Below, one piece after another: positions 49,949 through 61,463 of a DNA stretch of 64,000 nt (its first letter is position 1; each line of letters opens with the position of its first letter). Below the pieces are notes generated by a model, which was given only the letters and a program-made list of their open reading frames with translations, did no database searches and had not been told where the DNA came from. Location: the NCBI GenBank assembly GCA_014773175.1, contig VXCM01001244.1, positions 1 through 64,000 of the forward strand, read 5' to 3'. The translations under genes were made by a program, and so were the position numbers. Source of the DNA: Lucifuga dentata (taxonomy: Eukaryota; Chordata; Actinopteri; Ophidiiformes; Bythitidae).

Positions 49949-50784
49949 CAGTGTCGACGCCTTGATGGGTCACGCATCCTATTTTGCTTTATTGGTTGCT
50001 ACACTCTTGATTTTTTTATTGCTTTGTTTTTATACAGTTTTCAGTACTATTGTTAACTTAAATGTTTGTTCTTTGGCAATATTCAGGTTTGTTATAAAAA
50101 TGCACTTTTTTCTTTGTGAAAATGTTTCTGTAAATGTATTATAAATATATATACTCTCATATCTCTATTTATACTGATATATTGATGTCTGTTTAAATAT
50201 GTGCAAAAGGAATATGAATAAATTTCTAAATGACCAAAATCTTTAATCAGAAACAATTCCATTTTTGTTTGTCCAAATTTTGTCCAGTATTACTCAAATA
50301 TAGTTACTTGTGCCTTTTCTGTCCAGGTTTGTGTTTTGAGATGTAAAGTACAGATAGAAAAAGAGAAGGCTGTGAAATTTTATATTTTTGTGTTGTTCAG
50401 GGGGTTATATTTGTTTTTTGTTTTTTTTGATTGTTAATATTCTAAAGGCCATTCTTTAAAGGGTAACTGAGAATGGCATCGTGGAAATATTGAAGGAGCA
50501 GCAGAAACATGTCAAAGGAAATGCACTGAAGTTCTATTTTTTATTGCAAAAGATTTTAGATTAGTCTATATCTTTGTACAGGGAAGGATGCTCCTTATTT
50601 ATTCTTATTTGATGATTATTGTTTCATTTTTTAAAAACTTTTTGTTACATATCTGTGTCTTTTTCATGATGTTGTTGTGACTTGAAAAGTTGATAAAGAT
50701 GAGGCATTGAGTTTCACTGGTACAGGAAGATCAAGTGCCCCGCAGATTTCACACAGCAGAATTTCTAGTCATTGAACAAATAAA
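49949..50784 (+). other. hivep3: hivep3 3' UTR with two poly(A) signals
   Basis: AATAAA occurs at 50217-50222 (about 270 bases after the stop) and again at 50779-50784, the latter followed by a poly(T) tract at about 50814-50836. Either could be used. Confidence 0.6.
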
Positions 50785-51659
50785 AAATGCACCAGAATTC
50801 TCTTGAGATTGTGCTTTTTTTTTTTTTTTTTTTTTTCCATTTTTTTAAATGTACATAGTAACTAGGCATTGTGTCATATTTCGCTTTATATACATGTGGG
50901 GCTCAGTCTAATTTCCACACTTATGTCCTCAGTGAAAGTGTCGGTACTTGGACAAGACAAAAAATTTATGACAAAAACTAGTCTTAAAAATCTATACAAC
51001 CAACCCCACAATGCCTATGTATCTTATGTTATAGAGATACTGTGAGGTGCTTTTTGATCTTAATTTCTTAATCTTCCTACTTTTTATGTTTTGGGGATTT
51101 TGTGGTACTTGTAATACTTTGTGATGTGACTTTGTGGCATGATGTGATGTTTCTGAGGAGCATTTTCATGACTTTTGTGATTCTTTGTGGTTGCAACATA
51201 TACCTTTGTTGTATTCATGGTAGTTTGTGATATTTTGCAGAATCTTTTAGTGAAATTTATAATAATTTTTATCAGAGTGTCTTGTACTTTGCTGAACTTT
51301 ATCAACTTGGTGGTCCTTTGTAGGCATGTGTGATACCCTGTTCCTATAATCCTTTTAGATGGGTATTTTCTCAGGGAAACTGAAGTGTCTTTTGTTTGCT
51401 TGTTCTCAAAAACAGGTAATTTTATATTTGCAATTTTAATGTATCTCATCCTGCAGTATTTCTACATATTACCTTGTGTATTTTTTGTTGTCTGCCTTGT
51501 GATAACATTTTTTTTTTTAATCGTCTTTTTTCAACAGTATCCTCAGGACAAAAAACAAAAGGGAAGTTGGACCAGAAAGGCAACCATGAGGCAAGTATAA
51601 CCAGCTGAGCAGGCGACTGTATGTCTGCAGCTGTACCACTAGGTGTCACCAATCCTCAG

Positions 51660-52200
51660 AAATCCATCCAACATATTTTTATCTCTTCAGTGCTGAAGAG
51701 TAGAATGGAATGTTTTTCTGGATGCATCTCTGTGGCAATTACACAAAATTGTTTCCATGATTGTAGCCCGATTTGTTACTGTATTTATATTTTAGATCTG
51801 GTCCAGATCTGTATTATTTACATCCAGATAAGGATGCAGATCTGGACCAAGTTCCTCCAACTGATTGTTAATCACAATTTTTTTTGTTTCACTGAGGTTG
51901 GTGTATTACTTTTTAAGAAACTGACAAAAATATGGAAAAATAGCCTATCCCACAATGTTAATTGCACCTTCTCACTGTGTACTACTGAGCAGCCCTTGGC
52001 ACAACAATTTCCTTCAGGATAAAGTTTTATCTTATCTACGAAATCCATTTAAAAAAAAATCCTTGATCTGTCCCAGGATCTCGCTTAGCACCAAAAATTT
52101 AATGGATTTTTCCCTGGTCATAAACCTAAGTTTAATCAAAATTGGTTTATAATTTTTTGTGTAATCTTGTTAACAACAAATAAACTGACAAACCAACAAG
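51660..52200 (-). mobile_element. Decayed interspersed repeat, reverse orientation
   Basis: The right part (TTGTTAACAACAAATAAACTG near 52168, and AGCACCAAAAATTTAATGG near 52087) is the reverse complement of a widespread fish repeat that begins with GTTTGTTTGTTAACAAG-like text and continues with CATTAAATTTTGGTGCAGATC. The family name is not certain. A 12-bp inverted repeat, GGTCCAGATCTG (51800) and CAGATCTGGACC (51837), lies in the left part. Confidence 0.4.
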
Positions 52201-52663
52201 CCAAGGTGAAACAACTTAGATGTAATAACATGACTGTAAATTCCAGGAACTGTCAGCTATATGGGTCAACTTGATGTTTCTTCTGCAATCTATCTCCTAT
52301 CCCTGAAACACCCAATTTTATTACATAAACGCATTTACCACGTTCAAAGGCTAATTTAGATTCTACAAAGATTAATCCCTTCATATCTCACATACCAATC
52401 ATTCACAAGTGCCATTTTCTCCATACCGTAAAACACTACACCCTGGCATGTTGTAGATGTGTGTTTAGAAGCATAAAACAATATTCACATAAACGGTGTC
52501 ACAGAAATCTTACTCACTTCCTCTCCCTGATTCTCTGCTTAGCAACATGCAAATGCAAAGGACAGCAAGACTTGGATTATGCAAAGCTCACCCAAGTGTG
52601 AATGTGTTGATGATGAGAGAGTGGTAGCCAAATCATGATGCTGTTCTGACTTGGCTTTCTGTT

Positions 52664-52686
52664 AAAAAAAAAAAAAAAAAAAAAAA
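52664..52686. repeat. Poly(A) tract
   Basis: An uninterrupted run of about 22 A. Confidence 0.85.
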
Positions 52687-52897
52687 CTTACAAAACAGGC
52701 AACATGAAGGCTCTCATGTTTCAGAGCATGCATTTCAGAAATAGTTTGGAGTGCATAAGCCTTCTTCCTTCACTGCCCTGTATGCTGACAACAGTTAGAG
52801 GTAGACGTGTTAGTAGGAGCCTATTTTCAAAGGAGTAAACATGCACAGAGGAGGCTAAGTTACTAATTAAAGATAAACACATGGGATAGATTGAGGT

Positions 52898-52990
52898 TTA
52901 AAGGACCATATAGGTGATTTTTGCATGTTTGAGACTAATAAATACAATATAGTTACATTACTGCCTGCCATTTTCCAAAACGTACTACCT
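52898..52990. mobile_element. MITE fragment, copy 5 (one arm)
   Basis: This begins TTAAAGGACCATATAGGTG and follows the left arm of the other copies through CATTTTCCAAAACGTAC, then diverges. No right arm was found nearby. Confidence 0.65.
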
Positions 52991-55267
52991 ACTATCTACT
53001 ACCTTCACTATCACTTCCTGTCTGCCTTTCAGTGATTCAGCCGTCTAATGTGATGTAAGTCCTTGCAGAGAGCAGCACATCTGTGCTCATGAGGGAACTG
53101 AACTTGTAACCTCTGGTGTAAGAATGTGTTGAAAAAATTTACATTAATGTGATGCAGTGAGGCAATCTCATCACCATGTTATGCATTCCACACATCTTTA
53201 TGTGAGAGAAAAAAAAAGGAGAATGTTCTCCCCTCCCCACCAGGAAGACTGGAATGTTATGTATTACATTAGGAATATCCTGTCGGAGATAATAATAGCC
53301 AAGTCTTCCTTTTAGTGTACTGGAGGACAAGATCTAGAAACAGGCTGAGGAAAAGTTGGAATCATGGTTTCAGCTTTAAGGTATTAAGTCTACACAGCCT
53401 GAATGAACAAAGTATTCTAAAAGCATTAAATAGATGCTAAATATATAGTTCTGTGTACTAAAATATTTTTTAACCATTCTAACTTCTTGTCTTTCGGTTG
53501 ACATTCCTTACTTTGACCTCTTCTCTTTTGCAGAAAAATGCTGTTTTTCAAATTCAAGGAAATACATCTGCTCTCTGCTGTGTTCCATCCCAGCAGGTGT
53601 GGCTTTTATCATATGCAGGTGGTAAAACGTCAAAGCATCAAGATTTAATCCAGGCTAAATCTTGGTGAAAAGTAAACATTCTAGGTGTCTGTACTGTTTC
53701 CACTGTTTCAACACCATTTCCATTGATGTATTTTTAGTGTATGACAGATAATAATGTAGATGTCTAAAATAAAATTTTTTTAAAAATTAAAAAAAAATAT
53801 CCACCTTTCAACCAAAGTTGGCAGGGTTTTAACCTGGACACCTAGATGTCTTTTCACCTGCAAATCACTAAACTATATGAAATATTTTGAAAGTGCGTTA
53901 CAAGCAGCTTTAATCGATTGATGTCCAGTGAAACATTTATGACAAATGAACGGGTAGGAATAATTATTTTTAAACTACATGTCTAATTAGAATTACTAAG
54001 CAATCAAAAGGAAAAGTGATACTGTGAGTCTGTAAAGTGATACTGCATCGTTCAGCTACTCTATTCTTCCCTACATCGCCTGCGTCACATTCTCACCTTT
54101 CTGTAATGTCTTCTCATCTAAACTCAGTGTTAAACAATAATCTGATCGACTTTGCATTTCAATACTTATTAGCTCATTTTTCTATCTGATAATTGTCAGT
54201 TTATGGAAAGCAAGGGCAAAAAGACAAAGAAACTTCATAAAATAGTGGTGATAACATCCACACAGCTATTCTGTGTGTGTGTGTGGACAGTAATGGTTTA
54301 TTGTATTTACATGAGTAAAGGTGTTTGTCTTTTGGTTATCTAGTTATGGCTTGGCTGCTGGCCAGTTTAGTGCACACTCTGTGGGTGAGGCATGACAAGG
54401 AGCATTGCAGGGGCATGGCCATCATATATAATTCTAGAATAGCTGTTTGGCCAAGTGTCCTTCTTTTTGCCACCAAGAAATTTACAGCAAGTATTTCTTA
54501 AGCATTAATTCAATCAGAAATACTGCATGTATAACTATATTTTATTTAAAACAAAATTAAGACAGTGATTCATTTCCTAATTTCAGATTGAAAAGTAGAG
54601 AGCAGATGGTTTTATTGCTTAGCAGCAGGGCTGTGCAGATATTTTGATGGGCAGTTGCTCAAAGAAAGTACATGGGAATTGAATTGCGCTAATGTATTGC
54701 AAGATGGGGCTTGGTCATTACTTTTGATGCACATTAATCAATCTGCTGTTATGCAAATCCCAGATTTTTCAGTAATTTTAGACTCTGTTTTCACAGGGAA
54801 AAGCCTCTGGTCCTCTGATTTGCATATGTCTGGCTGGACACCTGTGATATCCTTTTGTTTTGATTTGTTTCATTGGGAATCAGACCCTTGGAAATCCCAC
54901 AGACATTTTCATCAATCAGATGTCTCTATTGCATATCACTGTATCTCCCCTCCCTCCACCCATTCTTCCCACTCTTCCCACTCATATTCTTGGTCTTTCC
55001 CTGTCATCTTTTATGAGACCATATGCAAATCAGACTGTCAGCATCCATCTCTGCCTGTCCACTTTCCTCTCCTTTTCCCCCTCAAGCTTTCTGTATATGC
55101 AGAGGAAGGAGACAATTCTTCACTCAGCACCAAACTGCAAACAAGAATGCCACACAGCCACACAGTTTGGTGGAACAACCACCAGCACAGATTCCTAAAA
55201 TGTGTCACTGATTGCGGGGTCACACGTTGTGACTCCACAACAGACAGCGTGGGCAGGGCTTCCACTG

Positions 55268-55293
55268 TGACATCACGAGAAGAGAGATATAAA
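55268..55293 (+). promoter_or_regulatory. edn2: edn2 core promoter: TATA box and CRE-like site
   Basis: TATAAA at 55288-55293 lies about 100 bases upstream of the start codon, leaving room for a short 5' UTR. TGACATCA at 55268-55275 differs by one base from a CRE (TGACGTCA) and resembles the AP-1/CRE elements known to drive endothelin genes. Inferred from position and motif only. Confidence 0.6.
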
Positions 55294-55394
55294 GAAAGGA
55301 GTGACACAGCTCAGACACCTGCACACCCAACACAGCAGCAGCACATAAGACACGGCTGTAATTGTCCTCAGAGCTCCTCCAACTGCTGTCAACT

Positions 55395-57044
55395 ATGTCT
55401 TCTCAAAACAGCTTCCTCCTTCTCATCATTCTGTGGGCTTCCATACAGGATGGTGAGTCTATTTTTATTTATTTTATTATTATTATTATTATTGGAAGAC
55501 TTTTTTAAATAGTACAATTATTTAACATGATTAGTTTTAGAAAGGTGTATCTGACAGGCATTTGTTTGTAATCATTTCATAAACCTAAAAACTCTCTCAA
55601 ATGTGCTTAAAGAGAGGATTTCAGGAAAAAAATTGCCTTTGGTTTTTATGTAGGCAGTAATGTAGATAGTGGCTCACATGCAGTATGTACAGTGGCATTA
55701 ATTTCAGTCATACTGTGCACAAAGCAACAAGTCTCGTTTGTGTATGTTCCTGCACATACACGTTTCAGCTGATCATGTAGTCTATTCAAGATATATGTAA
55801 TTGTTTTCCTCTTTACACCTAATGAATCAAGGGACTGCAGATGAAAATTTGCTCTAAGCTAACTCTGGTACAATACATCAAACGGCAACATTTATGTTTA
55901 ACATTGCACTTACACTACAGGCCAGAAGTTTGAGGCCACCCCCAGATTAAAAAAAAAAAAAAAAAAAATCAACTGTTTGATTTATGATTTGTTGCACAGG
56001 AAATGACAAAAATATATAAAATAAATGTAACTAATTTTCAAGAAGAATTTGTCAACAAGAGCACATTATGTAACCACTATGATTTAAGAAATGATTTTTA
56101 ATGAAGACATGCCCAGTCTGCATTATTGCACTTGCACTCCAGTTGTGTTCCAACTCCTTTGCCCAAATTCCCTTGCTTATGTGTTTTAACATTCTATTCA
56201 ATAGCCTGCTGTTTGTCTTCTCCCAGATCATTTTGTGATGAACTGGTACACAGTCTGGTCATGCTAAATCTGGGGGTGCCCTCAAACTTCTGGTCTGTAG
56301 TGTAGTCCCTTTTATATGAATAAATGAAAAATAGCAGGAGCATGCCAGTGCTGATCCTTACAGGGTTTCTGTTGAAAACAATTAACAAGAGTGTCCCAGA
56401 ACAAACCGTTTAACCTGCCAAGGTAGACTATCAAATGACTCTAACATGGCATTCCAAGGACTTAGCACATTCCCAACTGTAAAATGTCAATAGCCATGAC
56501 ATTTCTCAGAAAAGCTGTCGAACTTATAGTATAAAGCATGTATTTTTTGTCTATATTCCTCTGTAATAGATTATAGATAATAGTTACATAACATGGCCAT
56601 CAGTTTTGCAAACTGAGTTGTCTGAGACTAAGTTGTTGGATAACTGAGTTTCTCTTTGTATTGGCCTAGGTTTGGGTCTTCCAGTGATGAAGCATCAGGA
56701 AATGGGGTCCAGCGATGTTGTGCCAACACACAGAGTGAGGAGCAAACGTTGCGCCTGCAGTAACCAGCTGGACTCTGAGTGCCACTACTTCTGCCACCTG
56801 GACATCATCTGGGTCACCACACCCAGGTGAGCACAGAGGCAGTGCCCACACCCACACCCACATATAAAAAATATAAAAATGTGCTGATCATATAAAGCAG
56901 TGCATTGTCATTTGGAGCCCAATATCTGCAGTATTTATTTGTGCAATCATCATGAGTGTATAATTAAATGGGCAGTGGTTCATACAGTATCAGAGAGTAA
57001 AGTCTGCAAAGCTTTTTTGTCATCACATCATCATATCATTGGGG

Positions 57045-57091
<47 letters not shown>

Positions 57092-58200
57092 NCTCTCTCT
57101 CTCTCTATCTCTATCTATCTCTCTCTCTCTCTCATCATGCAGTAAAACAACAGTTTATGGTCTAGGCAGCGCTGTTGTTCGACATCGCAGGGCCACCGGT
57201 CGCTGTGCCTGTGCCAACACAAACGATCACATCTGTACTGACTTTTGCAGTCAGAGGTGAGTTGAAGTTGGAGAATCCCTGACAAAACACCAGACAGACT
57301 GCTGAGAGCCAGTCAGATTCTTTAAGCATTACACCCAGATTTGTTTCTGAAGGTTTGTAGTATCACTGGGCTTTGTTTGTGAAGGCAAGTGGAGGACAAA
57401 GAGTGGCGCAATGTTAGAGAACTTCTTATTTTACTGCAGTGCTATTATTAGCCCAATCTGTTGTTGCTGTGTTTTATAAGTCAAACTTGCCCTCTTGGGA
57501 GTGAGTATCACAACATTACAGCTGAGGCTTGAGGGAGTAAAAATAATCCCAGGCTGGTGCATAAAGTTCACAAGCTTGTATCTGATTGGCTGTGAGGACC
57601 AAAGAGTGGAGTGTGTAGGAGTTTGAAGGCAATGAATGGCTAAGTGGAACATTATATTGTAGTTGCTAGAGATGATGGAAACAATATCACCACCTGGAGA
57701 CTGGATGAAGCTGACGCATCACATGAGGTTGATATGGCATGTTTAAACTCTGATCTGTAGAGCTTTTTATTGGTAATATAAAGCATTTTGTAAGTCAATA
57801 AAGATAAGAATTTTTAGGTTGCATGCAAAGACTGTGTAAAGAAAAAAAATAGCATTTAGATCCAGGAAAGTAGCATTTTCTTTCACGACAATACTTGTGG
57901 TCAAGTGGTCAAAACTGATAAACAGTGATGTCATACCAACATTTTACACTGTTTCTTTGTGTGCAGCCTTGGCATCAGCTCCCCAAAGATTGCCTTGAGA
58001 AGACTTCTATTGAACTTACTCAGCATTCTACGGTGAGCTTTGAATGAAGAGTTTGCATACTGATGCCAAAGAATAAAAATATGTTGACTGTATTTTTAAC
58101 TAGGAGATTGTTTTTTTTTTTTTCCAGCTCACTGAAAAGAGCCCAAGATGCAGAAGAGAGATATGAGTCCTCTGAAGAGGAGGACACTCACGAGACATGA
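55395..58200 (+). CDS. edn2: Preproendothelin (endothelin-2 type)
   Basis: This encodes the secreted precursor of a 21-residue vasoactive peptide that acts on endothelin G-protein-coupled receptors. Exons: 55395-55452, 56670-56826, 57143-57256, 57967-58032 and 58128-58200 (TGA), with consistent GT-AG phases; 155 residues. Residues 1 to about 19 form a hydrophobic signal peptide. RSKR ends just before the mature peptide and is a furin-type site. The peptide has Cys at 1, 3, 11 and 15 and ends CHLDIIW; the following Val-Thr gives the Trp-Val bond cut by endothelin-converting enzyme. Exon 3 encodes YGLGS and an endothelin-like repeat with the same Cys spacing ([15 protein letters not shown]). 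Five exons match vertebrate EDN genes. Trp-Val argues against EDN3. EDN2 over EDN1 rests mainly on linkage to hivep3. Mature positions 9 (Ser) and 12 (His) differ from the mammalian Lys and Val. Confidence 0.93.
55913..56302. mobile_element. Short Tc1-type inverted-repeat element in edn2 intron 1
   Basis: A 390-bp element. The left end is CACTACAGGCCAGAAGTTTG and the right end, reversed, is CACTACAGACCAGAAGTTTG, with similarity extending through GAGG(C/G)CACCCCCAGATT. A TA dinucleotide directly flanks both ends (55911-55912 and 56303-56304), the expected Tc1/mariner target duplication. There is no coding frame, so it is non-autonomous. A poly(A) run of about 20 sits just inside the left arm. 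Confidence 0.85.
57048..57135. repeat. (CT)n microsatellite with N at 57092, at an edn2 splice acceptor
   Basis: About 40 CT units with CTAT interruptions lie immediately before the acceptor CATCATGCAG (exon 3 starts 57143). The N leaves the length unresolved. Confidence 0.93.
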
Positions 58201-58720
58201 TGGCTGTTGAAGCAGAGAGAGAGAGAGAGAGAAAGAAGCATGAGCACCTGAACAAATGAAGCTCCTTTGATAGAAAGGAGGCAAACAAAGGGTTGCTGAA
58301 GGATGCAGGAAGGCCAGAGCGCCACAAAGATGTCTCTGTTTGTACCCGGGAATAGAGGGTGGAAAACATGACGGGTGATGGAAAGGATCCGCATTGAGAG
58401 GAGCTGCTTTCATCAGGTTAGGAGAATATTCTTCCTGTAGTCGTGTTTGGCTCTGGCCATCTCATCTGTAAGAGTCTGAGCCATTGTCTCTGTGTCTGTA
58501 CAGCAAATGACAGGCCAGACCACCGCTGACATAAAAACTGTACATAACTAACCTTTCAGAAGAAATTCTGACTTAATCAGTGTGTTTTTCCTCAATCTTT
58601 ATTTTCTAGATTGCTAAATTTACTGGGCTGTAAAAAATAAGTTATTCTGTATACGGTACATCAATATTGAATTGCAGTGTGTCTGTATCAACCATTATTG
58701 TGTGTACAAGTGTGAAATGA

Positions 58721-58726
58721 AATAAA
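58721..58726 (+). terminator. edn2: edn2 poly(A) signal
   Basis: A canonical AATAAA about 520 bases after the stop codon. The 3' UTR between them (58201-58720) contains a GA-rich tract at about 58216-58233 and no open frame of note. Confidence 0.7.
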
Positions 58727-60730
58727 ATGAATTTAGTAATATTTGCCTGCATCATCTGTTTTTGGATACTATAAAGATTTTTGAATGTAATGAGTCTATA
58801 AAATTGTAAAATGTTTCTTTGTGTCATTCCGTCTTTCCCTCTTGTCTTCAAAATCAGCTGTCATCTCTCTTTGGTTTAGAAACATGCATGACGTGACCGC
58901 AATGGTCACTGCAAAAAAACTCATTTAAATGCAACAGAAACCATATGTGATGAGTAATTTGACACTCTTACATGCCAGCATTAACAAATGCGTTAGACTG
59001 TGTGACTCACAACCACATTTCTGAGTTCACACGGAGGTCTGAGATGGATTGATGGGTTGAGGAATTCATGACTCAAATCAATAATAAATTTACCTGCTGT
59101 TCAAAAGTAGGACAGTTCATGTTATCACAAGGATCTGCAGGCTGTGGTACATGAGAAGGAATGTAATGTTTTATAACTTTACTCAGGGAGAGAGGGAGAT
59201 GTACAAAATGCTCTGTCACCCCCTGTTCCTTCTTCGTGCTGTACATACTGTCCATACATCTTAAATACACAACAAGCCACAGCTGGAGCCAGAAAAACAC
59301 TCTGGAGAGGTCATTTATCTTGTAATTTGCTTCTACATAATGAATTCCATGTTTGAGAACTGACCTGCCATTGCTGTCTGAACAAATAACACTGATAAGC
59401 AGCAATGATAACACTGCAGTGCTAATGTGTCTCCAATTTCAGGTGTGGATTTTCCCGCTTTGTAATGCAGCTCATCACATTCCTGTCATTCCTCTTCCTC
59501 AGACCCCCTGCAGCCCTCAACAGGCTCCTGCCGGACCCAGTATCACACACAATTACACATTCACTTTTTCTGCATTCAGAGAGGAAGAATAGACACCATG
59601 AGTTCACAGTTATGCAATACTCTTATTTCACTCAGCTTTGACATATCCATCTCAGCAGGATATTGAAGCAAAACTTAACCTTTAAAGCACTGATAAATAT
59701 ACCTAAACTTCAGTATTATAGCAATCTGTCTGATTCAAATTAATTCAGGCTAATTCAGATGAAAGATGGTTAATGCCATAGCTCTGCACTACATTCAAGT
59801 GACCTACTGTATTTGCAGAGCTGATGGTCGTATTTTGATGGAAAGTACATTAACGTTGTTAGAAGTCTGAGGTACATGTACATTACTGGAGTATTTGAAT
59901 TCTGTACTGTTTTCACAAGAAAATATTTTAGACCAGTACTGATGGTTGTAGTTACTTTGGAGATTAAGACTTTCAATTCAAACATGATATAAAAAGTCAT
60001 TATTGGATAAAAACGTTCAGTCTTAATCCTTAAATTTTGTTTGAGCTTGATGGCACAATGACTTTTAGACAATGACAACAGTTTTTTAAAAAGGAAAAGA
60101 GGTTAGAGAATTGACTGTAGCAGAGGAGCATTCTGTCCTGTAGCTGATCAGAAAGCATGAAAATCTACAAACTTGATGCAAAAAACCTTGTGTTGCCTTG
60201 AATTTTTGGGTGAACATTATTTTTCTTAATTTTGGGAAAATGGGATTATGATTTCATGATGATGGGATTATGATTTTAGTCCAAAAATAAGTTATATCAG
60301 ACATTTCATTCCAACTCTACAAATTAGAGATATGCAACTGGGTGGAAAAAATTGTATCTCCAAATTTTGGGGAATTTCATGATTTAAATGAAAACTTTTA
60401 CTTTGATACTTGAATTTATTTTACTGCAAATACATTTATGTTTGCTTTTACTTAAGTAGAATTCTGATTGCCAGATGTTAACTTGTAATGGGATATTTTC
60501 CATATAGTTATGGTATTATTGCTTTCGGGATCTGAGTTCTTCTTCCAACACCGCAGATTTTACTGATCATTGTATTTTACTGCAGGCTTCATTGTCTTTA
60601 CTTCACGATCTTTACTCGGGCAAAAAATGTGACTGACTTTCTTGTAATTGCTTATCATTTCACTATTTTATAAGGTTAAAGTCTCTCCTTTGGTATTATT
60701 GTTGTTATGTCATTATCTTTCAGGACATTC

Positions 60731-60771
60731 ACAAAAAAAAAAAAAAAAAAAANAAAAAAAAAAAAAAAAAA
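60731..60771. repeat. Poly(A) tract interrupted by N at 60753
   Basis: About 20 A on each side of one N. Confidence 0.9.
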
Positions 60772-61424
60772 CATGCACAGCATTGTTTACAAGCTATCTT
60801 TTATATTCTTTATACATTCAGCCTTCTTTGTCTCTGGGTTTAAATGATCATTAGAGCTCTACACAGGAAAACAGGATATAGTTTGCATATTCATGTCAAT
60901 AAAGGAGAAATTACAGGAAGTCAATGACCTTCAACTGGTCAGGAACTGATATGCAGTTCATGGCAGTTGATGATATGATAATTCATTTAACTTAGACATT
61001 TCTATTACCCAGTTGCCAAGTGGCATGCAACAACAATAAACAATATAACTGCTGTAAAACATGGAGATAATGAGATTTTAAAATATGCATAAAAGTATAG
61101 GAATATTCATCAATGATTTACTGACAGGAAACATGAAGAAATAATCGACAAAAGCCTTAAATACGGGAATGTTTTGGGTGGCAGAACTCTGCCCATGGTG
61201 CTGGAATAGTAGTAATCATACTGATTCTGATGGATTCGCTGGTTAACTACAACCTACAGCTCAGCTTTTGTAAAGGTTTTTTCCATTCTGATTAGCAAAA
61301 TTAAAAAAAAAAAAAAAAAAAAACATGGTTTAGGGCTGCTTTGCGCCTGAGGGCCTGAACAGCTTGCAGCAATTGAGAGAAAAATGAATTTCAAATTATT
61401 TCAAGAAGTTGTCCAGGAGAATGT

Positions 61425-61463
61425 CAAAAAAAAAAAAAAAAAANAAAAAAAAAAAAAAAAAAA
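61425..61463. repeat. Poly(A) tract interrupted by N at 61444
   Basis: About 19 A on each side of one N. Confidence 0.9.

Larger units (their letters stand above)
50785..55260. other. Gene-free stretch between hivep3 and edn2
   Basis: AT-rich, with no recognised coding exon. Contents: poly(T) near 50814, a candidate small exon at 51538-51590 (weak), a decayed repeat at about 51660-52200, poly(A) at 52664-52686 and a MITE arm at 52898. A 285-codon open frame (54655-55512) spans the edn2 promoter and overlaps its first exon in another frame; it shows no domain and is regarded as chance. Confidence 0.55.

Noticed and set aside
54655..55512. A 285-codon open frame upstream of and overlapping edn2 exon 1
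   Set aside because: It spans the TATA box and 5' UTR of edn2 and covers the edn2 first exon in a different frame. It has no recognisable domain and a low-complexity Ser/His composition; chance opening is more likely.
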